Source of the DNA: Armatimonadota bacterium
GTDB lineage: Bacteria; Armatimonadota; JAAZEB01
DNA length: 11,580 nt
Reading direction: 5' to 3'
Assembly (NCBI GenBank): GCA_012841485.1
Contig: DUUU01000327.1
Span: forward strand, 1 to 11,580
Shown: piece by piece, positions 6,217-11,580 of the stretch
Position numbering within the stretch: the stretch's first letter is position 1
Layout: the number at the start of each line of letters is the position of its first letter
The notes under the pieces: generated by a model
Told to the model about the DNA's origin: nothing
Seen by the model: the letters and a program-made list of their open reading frames with translations, nothing else
The model's database searches: none
Translations under genes and position numbers: made by a program

Positions 6217-8802
6217 CTACTGATCCAGGTAGAAGCGCAGCAGGCTGATGTTGGCGAGGATCTGCATGATGTCCTGCAGCATGACGGACTTCTCTGGCAC
6301 GAAGATGACGTCGCCGGGGCGCACACCCGGATCGAGGTGGATCTTCCCCTTCCTGATGATGGCGTCCATGTTCACCCGGATCGGATCCTGCTTGCCGCCC
6401 ACCTCGTTTCGGATCAGGCGGGTATTGCCCAGCACGGCGCGAGGGGTTGCCCCGCCCGCTCGGGCCAGCATGTCCATCATGCGGTTGTTACCCTCGTGAT
6501 ACTCGTAGGCGCCGGGCTGGTTCACTGCGCCGACGACGTACACCATATCCGCGATGGCGGGAACCGTGAACTCATCGCCATTCTGGAGCGCCACGTCGGC
6601 GCTGCTATCCTTCTCCACGAGGAGACGATGGAGATCCACGGGGATACGCTCGATGGTGCCATCGGGGCGGAGGCGCTCGATGCGGGCCGCGCGCAACGCG
6701 GCGTTTGCCGTGCACCCCCCGGCGGCCTGGACCAGATCGCGAACCGTGTCGCCCTCCTTCAGTTCGTAGAGGCCTCGCCGCTTGATGGTGCCCTCATCCG
6801 CTTCAAAGATGCCGGTCCCGACCAGCTCGCCGACGACGCGCACCGTCTGCTGGAAGAGCGAGATGGATGGAACATGGACCGAGTCGCCATCCCGGAGGAG
6901 GAGATCCTGTTCCCCGCCGATGTTGCTCAACACCGCCGCGAGGTCGACATCGAGCGCCTGGCGGATGCCATCCGGACCCACGCGAATGAGCCGCGAGGAC
7001 TGCAGAGCCGCTGTTGCCGTGGGCCCTCCTGCCAGCCGGACCAGGTCACTGATGCGCATCTGATCCGCCAGGTCAAAATGCATCACCGCCGCGAGTTGGG
7101 CGCGAACATCCGCCCCGGCACTCTGGTCGAGCCCCTTCTGCTTGCTCTCGGCAACCTGCTCGGCGATCAGGCCGCGAAGCTCGCCTGTGATGCTCACCTT
7201 GCCGTAGGAAGCGGCGCTGTTCGGCACCACGAGGGTGTCGCCGTCCTGGAGGACCAGGTTGTGCTTCGGATCGCCGGCCGCCGCGCGCGCGACATCTAAC
7301 CAGATGAGCTGCTTGGAGCTTCCAGGGGCCGGGATGCGCTCGATGAACGCCTTGTCGGGCGCCGCGCTCACCGTCACCCCACCGGCGAGCAAGAGCAGGT
7401 CGCGGACGGTCATGTCGGTCGCCAGGGGACGGGTGAGCGGCTTGCGGACTTCCCCGGCGATGGTCACCTTGCCCGCGAACGTCTCGACTGCCGGCACCAC
7501 CACGCGGTCGCCTTCATGAAGCTCAATGTTGGCTTCGGCGGCCCCCTCTACTGCGCGTGCCAGGTTCACCCAGATCACCTCGAGCGCGCGGTTCTCTCGC
7601 ACGCGGTAGATATACGACCGGCCGGGGGCGGCACTACCGGTGAGACCACCGGCGAGGTTGAGCAGATCGCGCAGGCGCATGTTTTGCTTGCGCTCGTAGG
7701 TGCCCGGCCGATGCACCTCACCCGTGATCTCGACATTTCCCAGATAGAGGCTGATCGGGGGCAGCGTCAGGATGTCGCCATCCCGCAGCTCGATAGGGGG
7801 CGCCAGGCGAGAGCTCGCGGCAAGGTTGGCGGCGAGGATCAGCTTCTGGCGGTCGGGAAGGATGCGCTCCACATAGGCCCGGTCGAGTGCCGCCTGGGCC
7901 GAGGGCCCGCCGGCGAACGCGAGGAGTTGGGCCATCGTCTCCCCCGGGAGAAACTCGTAGAGGCCGGGCCGACGCACCTCACCATCGAGCCCCACGATGC
8001 GCTCCACGGCGGGCACATGCACCGTATCGCCCGGCGCGAGGATCATGCCCGGCTGCATCTGACCCTGGAAAAGAAACGGGTAAAGATCGACGCGCCGCTC
8101 CTTGCCATCCGCGCTGCGGACGTGGACGGCGCGCACCGAGCCTGCCTCTGTGATGCCACCGCTCGCCTGAATCGCTTCCCACAGGGAGGCCTGGCCCGGG
8201 AGGCTATAGCTGCCTGGAACGGCCACCTGCCCGGTGACCGTCACCTGGATTCCCCGCAGTCGGGTGACGACGATGCTGAGCGTGAAATTGCGCAGATAGC
8301 GGTTCAGCTTGCCTGCGAGGCTCTTCTCCAGCTCGGCGATGCTCATCCCCGCACACCGGACGCCGCCGACCAGGGGGATCTCGATCACCCCTTGGGGCGA
8401 TACGGTGACGGACCACGTCTCCGGTTTGGGGCCATGCACAGAGATGGAGAGCTCGTCATATGGCCCCAGGAGATACTCCTTGCCGGTGATGGTGCGGTAA
8501 CTCTCCCCGGTGGCCAGGCGATCCATGAGACCGACCTCCACGCGCTTCAGGGTCGGCTGTGCCCGCTTGAGAGTGCTCTTCTCGGTGTCGGCCTGCTTCT
8601 TTGAGGCGGAGGCGTCCGCGGTGCTGTTGTCGCCTGCATTCACTCGCGTCGCATCGTCTGGCGCTGGCGCCGCGATGGCGGGTATGGAGCAAAGCAGAGC
8701 GGACAAGCAAAGTGAGAGGAGGGTGACCGTGCAAAGAACTCTGGGTCCGCATGCGCGCCACTGGCCTGAGGTGACCGCCTCGAGACGTCTCCGGAAGTGC
8801 AT
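6217..8802 (-). CDS. Wza-like outer-membrane polysaccharide export protein with seven SLBB repeats
   Basis: An 861-residue exported protein that should form the outer-membrane exit channel for polysaccharide. Residues 1-45 are a signal peptide with a basic N-terminus and a hydrophobic core (about 22-40), ending AIA-AP. No lipobox is seen, unlike classical Wza. A linker rich in Ser, Asp and Lys (46-80) follows. The Poly_export domain covers about 108-182 and starts YLLGPYDELSISV. Seven SLBB-type repeats follow at about 187-264, 270-348, 357-437, 446-527, 536-645, 654-748 and 754-836. Each opens with a V-x-G-E/Q-V strand, contains an AGG or SGG turn and closes with a GD-hydrophobic-VP strand. 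Repeats 5 and 6 carry insertions. The C-terminal 25 residues form an amphipathic helix, as in Wza pores. E. coli Wza has about 380 residues, so this one is more than twice as long. I start at 8802 because the signal peptide begins there. Confidence 0.93.
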   Translation of the reverse strand: MHFRRRLEAVTSGQWRACGPRVLCTVTLLSLCLSALLCSIPAIAAPAPDDATRVNAGDNSTADASASKKQADTEKSTLKRAQPTLKRVEVGLMDRLATGESYRTITGKEYLLGPYDELSISVHGPKPETWSVTVSPQGVIEIPLVGGVRCAGMSIAELEKSLAGKLNRYLRNFTLSIVVTRLRGIQVTVTGQVAVPGSYSLPGQASLWEAIQASGGITEAGSVRAVHVRSADGKERRVDLYPFLFQGQMQPGMILAPGDTVHVPAVERIVGLDGEVRRPGLYEFLPGETMAQLLAFAGGPSAQAALDRAYVERILPDRQKLILAANLAASSRLAPPIELRDGDILTLPPISLYLGNVEITGEVHRPGTYERKQNMRLRDLLNLAGGLTGSAAPGRSYIYRVRENRALEVIWVNLARAVEGAAEANIELHEGDRVVVPAVETFAGKVTIAGEVRKPLTRPLATDMTVRDLLLLAGGVTVSAAPDKAFIERIPAPGSSKQLIWLDVARAAAGDPKHNLVLQDGDTLVVPNSAASYGKVSITGELRGLIAEQVAESKQKGLDQSAGADVRAQLAAVMHFDLADQMRISDLVRLAGGPTATAALQSSRLIRVGPDGIRQALDVDLAAVLSNIGGEQDLLLRDGDSVHVPSISLFQQTVRVVGELVGTGIFEADEGTIKRRGLYELKEGDTVRDLVQAAGGCTANAALRAARIERLRPDGTIERIPVDLHRLLVEKDSSADVALQNGDEFTVPAIADMVYVVGAVNQPGAYEYHEGNNRMMDMLARAGGATPRAVLGNTRLIRNEVGGKQDPIRVNMDAIIRKGKIHLDPGVRPGDVIFVPEKSVMLQDIMQILANISLLRFYLDQ

Positions 8803-9314
8803 GGTCCTGCAGCCTTTCAGTGCTCCTGGATTGATGATTCCGCCCCTAGAGGGTGTGGGATTTGTCCCTGGCACTCGCGAAAATCGGTGCGAGCTTCGAG
8901 ACCATAGGCCACGTTCATCCGGCCCGTGCTTCCAGGGCGTTGTGGCGCATCGTGACAGCGCCAACGTGGTCCGCAAGCTCCTGGAAGCCGCAAACCTGAC
9001 GGGAGAAATCACTCTGGCTACGCCGGTTGTTCCTGGAGCAGTGTGTGCAGCCGGGGCAGGTCTGGGAAGTGTTGCGGGGATCTACGACCTCCAGCAATAC
9101 GCCCGCCGGCTCGCACGTGTAAGCGAGGAGCTGCTGCAGCCCGTTGAATGCCCACGACAACCGTTCGTAACGCTGACTCTTTCGCACCGTTGCTCGCTCG
9201 CGGGTCCCTTTCAGGTCCTCGATGGCGAGTGCCCTTTGGCCGTCAACCGCCAAAGCGTGTGGGCTTGCGCTGGCACTCGATCTGTGACGAAGAATTCGCA
9301 TCAGGAGGCCTACG
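8803..9314 (-). other. Long leader upstream of wza, mostly tnpB remnant
   Basis: From the predicted start point near 9314 to the wza ATG is about 510 nt with no intact gene. It contains the tnpB remnant (8915-9300) and then 112 nt with three small stem-loops in a row: GCGAG/CTCGC (8874-8893, 5 bp), GGGA/TCCC (8857-8868, 4-nt loop) and CCC/GGG (8844-8853, 4-nt loop). The stems are weak, and no T tract marks a terminator. I see no separate ribosome binding site for wza stronger than AGGA close to its ATG. Confidence 0.5.
8915..9300 (-). pseudogene. tnpB: Decayed C-terminal fragment of an IS605-family TnpB
   Basis: The frame ending at 8915 reads as the C-terminal third of TnpB, the RNA-guided nuclease of IS200/IS605 elements. 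Landmarks in order are LAIEDLKGTRER (the RuvC-II Glu is kept), TVRKSQR, LSWAFNGLQQLL, VDPRNTSQTCPGC (first zinc-finger Cys pair), NNRRSQSDF, QVCGF and ADHVGA (the RuvC-III Asp is kept). Decay is plain. The second zinc-finger pair should read F-x-C-x-x-C but reads FSRQVC, so one Cys is Arg. The usual Asn of ADxNAA is Val. Upstream of LAIEDL the homology continues in another frame (EFFVTDR to LTAKGH), so a frameshift lies near 9225-9240. Everything N-terminal of that, including RuvC-I, is missing. No tnpA or clear element ends are seen. It cannot encode an active nuclease. It sits inside the predicted wza leader and points the same way. Confidence 0.85.
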
Positions 9315-9320
9315 CGAGCT

Positions 9321-9349
9321 AGTGTACCAGAAAGGCAGGAGAGTGTCAA
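9321..9349 (-). promoter_or_regulatory. Promoter of the wza operon
   Basis: On the minus strand, TTGACA (9344-9349), a 17-nt spacer and TACACT (9321-9326). The start point would be near 9314. A 5-bp inverted repeat, GCAGG (9335-9339) and CCTGC (9351-9355), surrounds the -35 box. The -35 box is 7 bp from the -35 box of the divergent folD promoter. Confidence 0.65.
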
Positions 9350-9356
9350 GCCTGCG

Positions 9357-9385
9357 TTGACGGCGCCTGGATGGTGTGGTACAAT
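9357..9385 (+). promoter_or_regulatory. Promoter of folD
   Basis: TTGACG (9357-9362), a 17-nt spacer and TACAAT (9380-9385), ten of twelve consensus positions. The start point would be near 9392, about 49 nt before the folD ATG. Confidence 0.75.
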
Positions 9386-9396
9386 AGGCGCCGTCA
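9358..9396. repeat. 10-bp perfect inverted repeat enclosing the folD promoter
   Basis: TGACGGCGCC (9358-9367) and GGCGCCGTCA (9387-9396) are exact reverse complements with a 19-nt loop. The left arm covers the folD -35 box, and the right arm covers the expected start point. The -10 box lies between them. Each arm also contains the self-palindrome GGCGCC. This geometry suits a repressor or activator operator, and the left arm is close enough to the wza -35 box to affect both promoters. Confidence 0.7.
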
Positions 9397-9430
9397 CGAG
9401 GCTGGGAAACAGCAAGGCACGAGGAGTGCT

Positions 9431-9435
9431 GGAGG
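9431..9435 (+). promoter_or_regulatory. Ribosome binding site of folD
   Basis: GGAGG, 5 nt before the ATG at 9441. It supports this start over the upstream in-frame alternatives. Confidence 0.8.
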
Positions 9436-9440
9436 AGAGT

Positions 9441-10292
9441 ATGTCGGCAGTGATCATTAATGGGAAGGCAATCGCGGCGGAGATTCGCGCGGAGGTTGCC
9501 CGGGACGTGGCGGCGCTCAAAGAGAGCCGCGGGATCGTGCCTGGTCTGGCAGCGGTCATCGTCGGAGAGAATCCCGCGTCGCGAACTTACGTCAACATGA
9601 AGCGTAAGGCGTGCGCCGAAGCAGGCATCCACTCCGAAGAGCACGCATTCCCCAAGGGCATCTCTCAGCAGGATCTCCTCAACCTTGTGGGCCGCCTGAA
9701 TGAGGATCCCCGCATCCACGGCATTTTGGTGCAGCTCCCGCTGCCTGAACCGCTGGATGCCCAGGAAGTGCTGGCCGCGATTGACCCGGAGAAGGATGTC
9801 GATGGCTTCCATCCCGTGAATATGGGCCGTCTCGTGCTCGGCTTGCCCGGGTTCGTCCCCAGCACACCGTTGGGCATTGTGGAGCTGCTTCGCCGGACGG
9901 GCGTCTCCGTTGCGGGAAAGCGCGCGGTGGTGGTGGGCCGCAGCCATATCGTCGGCAAGCCAGCGGCGCTGCTCCTCCTCTCCCAACACGCCACGGTGAC
10001 GATTTGCCACTCGCGCACGGTGGACCTCCCCGAGGTGTGTCGCTCCGCGGAGATCCTCGTGGTCGCCGTGGGCCAGGCAGAGATGGTGCGAGGCGATTGG
10101 ATCAAGCCGGGAGCGACCGTGATCGATGTAGGCACCAGCCGGGTGGATGGCAAGCTCCTGGGAGACGTTCACTTCGCATCGGCGTCGCAGGTGGCAGGGG
10201 CGATCACCCCCGTTCCGGGCGGCGTCGGTCCGATGACGATTGCCATGCTCCTGCGGAACACGCTGGATGCGGCACGACGGACGGCTGTCTGA
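9441..10292 (+). CDS. folD: Bifunctional methylene-THF dehydrogenase / methenyl-THF cyclohydrolase
   Basis: FolD, 283 residues, the usual length for the bacterial enzyme. In the cytosol it oxidises 5,10-methylene-tetrahydrofolate with NADP+ and hydrolyses the product to 10-formyl-tetrahydrofolate, feeding purine and formyl-Met synthesis. The active-site residues known from E. coli FolD are all in register: Tyr50 and Lys54 in [11 protein letters not shown], Gln98 in GILVQLPLP and Asp121 in DVDGFHPVN. The dinucleotide-binding segment [12 protein letters not shown] is at 163-174, and [17 protein letters not shown] is near the C-terminus. One small deviation is PSTPLG (140-145), where PCTP is usual. 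It has its own promoter (9357-9385) and a good ribosome binding site. It is divergent from wza and may be co-transcribed with the GH26-like gene 21 nt downstream, an unusual partner for a housekeeping gene. Confidence 0.97.
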   Translation: MSAVIINGKAIAAEIRAEVARDVAALKESRGIVPGLAAVIVGENPASRTYVNMKRKACAEAGIHSEEHAFPKGISQQDLLNLVGRLNEDPRIHGILVQLPLPEPLDAQEVLAAIDPEKDVDGFHPVNMGRLVLGLPGFVPSTPLGIVELLRRTGVSVAGKRAVVVGRSHIVGKPAALLLLSQHATVTICHSRTVDLPEVCRSAEILVVAVGQAEMVRGDWIKPGATVIDVGTSRVDGKLLGDVHFASASQVAGAITPVPGGVGPMTIAMLLRNTLDAARRTAV

Positions 10293-10296
10293 CGCC

Positions 10297-10306
10297 AGGG
10301 AGAAGG
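10297..10306 (+). promoter_or_regulatory. Ribosome binding site supporting a TTG start
   Basis: AGGGAGAAGG ends 7 nt before the TTG at 10314 in the folD-GH gap. No ATG in frame lies near, so TTG is the likely start. Confidence 0.6.
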
Positions 10307-10313
10307 CCTCTCA

Positions 10314-11357
10314 TTGGAGCAACAGCGGGGTGAACTTCATTTCTCGTCCTCTCGCGATAGGCCGCAGGCCTCCCCGCGCGCGCCCTGGCTAAGTGCGCTC
10401 GTATGGCTTGTGGCGCTCTCCGGGGTGTTCCTGCTCTCCTCGCAGCGCGCGGCTGGTAGCCCCCGGCTGGCCAAGTTCGAGCCGGCGCGCGGGTGCTATC
10501 TCGGCGCCCACTTGCGCCCGGTCGGGATCGGTGCCGATATCCGGCGCTTCGAGGCGATGACCGGGCGGAAGCATGCCTCCTACTTTCGCTATGTCGGCTA
10601 TGGTCGGCCCTTTCCTACGGAGTGGGTCGAGCATGTGAAGTCGCTGGGTGCCGTGCCGCATATCGCCTTTGAACCCAATCGCGGGCTGCAGGAGGTGCAG
10701 GATGGCCCCTACCTGCGCCGGTGGGCGCGCGCGGCACGCGCGGCCGGCTGCCCCATCTTCCTGCGCTGGGCCTCGGAGATGAACGGGCACTGGACCGCCT
10801 ATCATGCGCCCGCGTCGCTCTACATCGAGAAGTTTCGCCTCATCCACCGGGTGATGACCCAGGAAGCCCCCAACGTCGCGATGGTGTGGACGGTCTTCTA
10901 CTACCATCGTCGGGGCGGGCCGATGCGCTTTCGCGCCTGGTATCCGGGCGATGCCTATGTGGATTGGGTAGGCGTCAACATCTACAGCGTCTGCCACTAC
11001 TCCGGGAGCCTGCGCCTGAAGGGCCGTGAGACGGATTGCATTCGCGCGCTTTCAGATTTCTACCGGGAATATGCCGCGCGCAAGCCCCGCCCGGAGTTCG
11101 CCATCCAGACGATGACCCTCTTCTACCGCAGCCTTGAGAAGCGATTCCCCCGGGTGAAGATGGTGAACCTGTTCAACGTCAACACGATCAAGGCCGGCCT
11201 GGCTCGCAATGACTACAGCGTGACCAGCGATCCCAAAGTCCTCAACACCTATCGCTGGTTGATCCAGGATCCCTACTTCCTTAGCGATGTGCCCTGGCCG
11301 AGCGATCTCTGCCCGGGGGATGCCGGAACAAGCGGCGCCCTCTCGACCGCACGCTAA
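10314..11357 (+). CDS. Secreted or anchored GH26-like (beta-mannanase-like) protein, nucleophile segment apparently missing
   Basis: A 347-residue protein with an N-terminal hydrophobic signal or anchor (about 25-42), then a single TIM-barrel-like domain of glycoside hydrolase family 26 type. The opening GCYLGAHLRP (60-69), FRYVGYGRPFP (91-101) and above all FLRWASEMNGHW (149-160) match GH26, where this Glu (155) is the acid/base. VDWVGVNIY (216-224) is also typical. The second catalytic Glu, expected after the later Lys-Pro of a K-P-hydrophobic-I-A-E motif, is not seen. YAARKP (253-258) runs straight into RPEFAIQTMTLFYRSL, which resembles the stretch beyond the nucleophile in homologues. PRVKMVNLFNVNT then follows normally. 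Activity is therefore doubtful; it may bind glycan instead. The TTG start is chosen from the ribosome binding site 7 nt upstream, 21 nt after folD. The neighbouring polysaccharide locus suggests a role in trimming or sensing polymer, but this is inference. Confidence 0.8.
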   Translation: MEQQRGELHFSSSRDRPQASPRAPWLSALVWLVALSGVFLLSSQRAAGSPRLAKFEPARGCYLGAHLRPVGIGADIRRFEAMTGRKHASYFRYVGYGRPFPTEWVEHVKSLGAVPHIAFEPNRGLQEVQDGPYLRRWARAARAAGCPIFLRWASEMNGHWTAYHAPASLYIEKFRLIHRVMTQEAPNVAMVWTVFYYHRRGGPMRFRAWYPGDAYVDWVGVNIYSVCHYSGSLRLKGRETDCIRALSDFYREYAARKPRPEFAIQTMTLFYRSLEKRFPRVKMVNLFNVNTIKAGLARNDYSVTSDPKVLNTYRWLIQDPYFLSDVPWPSDLCPGDAGTSGALSTAR

Positions 11358-11398
11358 GGGCGCGCCAGCGTGCCGATTGACGATAGGCCGGGGACTGA

Positions 11399-11469
11399 AA
11401 CGCCGGACCCCTTCAAGACGCTCCGTCAGAGCGGCGCGGGTTGTCCGATGTCCACTTCGAAGGGGCGTT
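11399..11469. repeat. Imperfect inverted repeat downstream of the GH26-like gene
   Basis: CCCCTTC (11408-11414) pairs exactly with GAAGGGG (11459-11465). Beyond a 5-nt bulge, AACG (11399-11402) pairs with CGTT (11466-11469). The intervening 44 nt are GC-rich. It could form the base of a long RNA stem or act as a boundary between converging transcripts. Confidence 0.35.
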
Positions 11470-11535
11470 CAGCCGACCCAGGGGGGTCATAGAGAGCCGG
11501 CCTACCGCGATGGCTCTGGGATCGGACTGCTGTTC

Positions 11536-11560
11536 GGGGGGTGGGGAAGGGCAGGGAGGG
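11536..11560 (+). other. G-quadruplex-type G-run cluster
   Basis: Five runs of three to six G (11536-11541, 11543-11546, 11549-11551, 11554-11556 and 11558-11560) are separated by only one or two bases. This meets the usual quadruplex pattern with very short loops on the plus strand. It lies in the apparent non-coding right end. Confidence 0.55.
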
Positions 11561-11580
11561 AGAGCGAGGGCGGCGGCCGA

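Larger units (their letters stand above)
11358..11580. other. Right-end region without an identified gene
   Basis: After the GH26-like stop there is no T-rich intrinsic terminator. Plus-strand frames are short, or Gly/Arg low-complexity near the edge. A minus-strand frame is open from the right edge to a stop at 11413 (about 55 codons), but open frames of that length are common by chance at this GC content and it shows no motif I recognise. It could be the tail of a convergent gene outside the window. Confidence 0.4.

Noticed and set aside
6211..8604. Two long plus-strand open frames (362 residues each) opposite wza
   Set aside because: They lie antisense to a clear Wza-like gene, are rich in His, Arg and Asp from mirrored codon bias, and show no family motifs.
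8803..9012. An in-frame 70-residue N-terminal extension of the Wza-like protein from 9012
   Set aside because: It would overlap the tnpB remnant, has no export signal at its start, and a normal signal peptide begins at 8802.
9243..10172. Minus-strand open frame of 309 residues opposite folD
   Set aside because: It is an antisense shadow of folD. Its tail only crosses the tnpB remnant region in the wrong frame.
11413..11580. Minus-strand frame open from the right edge, about 55 codons
   Set aside because: Its length is expected by chance at this GC content, no motif is recognised, and it cannot be judged without sequence beyond the edge.

Overview
The window is GC-rich bacterial chromosome (about 60% or more by eye). 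A Wza-type outer-membrane polysaccharide exporter points to a diderm. Promoters are of the ordinary TTGACA/TATAAT type, and GTG and TTG starts are used. The phylum cannot be fixed from sequence alone. An Armatimonadota-like or other deep-branching diderm would fit the mix of a large multi-SLBB Wza, a GH26-like secreted protein and the IS605-type TnpB subgroup, but that is inference. No rRNA, tRNA, CRISPR array or intact mobile element was seen.

Layout, read along the minus strand from right to left. A promoter at 9321-9349 drives a long (about 510 nt) leader that contains a decayed TnpB fragment. It is followed by a very large Wza-like export protein with seven SLBB repeats (6217-8802) and a kinase-less Wzz/GumC-type chain-length protein (4769-6211). 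Next is a 671-nt gap (4098-4768) holding a near-consensus promoter (TTGACA, 17 nt, TATACT) and two clean inverted repeats. That promoter appears to start a second unit: rfbB, rfbA, rfbC, a class I methyltransferase and a flippase that runs off the left edge. rfbB-rfbA and rfbA-rfbC overlap by ATGA, so they are probably translationally coupled. Together this is an extracellular polysaccharide or O-antigen locus: RfbA, RfbB and RfbC make a dTDP-4-keto-6-deoxy sugar on the way to dTDP-L-rhamnose, the methyltransferase may decorate a sugar, the flippase moves lipid-linked units, and the PCP and Wza proteins set length and export polymer. rfbD, glycosyltransferases and the polymerase are not in the window.

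On the plus strand, a divergent promoter (9357-9385) lies 7 bp from the wza promoter and is bracketed by a 10-bp perfect inverted repeat. It drives folD (9441-10292, one-carbon folate metabolism). Twenty-one nucleotides later a secreted or membrane-anchored GH26-like protein follows (10314-11357); it keeps the acid/base Glu but seems to lack the segment with the nucleophile. The last 223 bases hold no convincing gene, only an inverted repeat and a G-rich tract of G-quadruplex type.

Most of the window is a recognisable polysaccharide locus. The parts that deserve attention are its regulatory and degenerate pieces: the symmetric folD/wza promoter block, the long leaders with structured repeats, the transcribed tnpB remnant in front of wza, and the possibly catalytically dead GH26-like protein.
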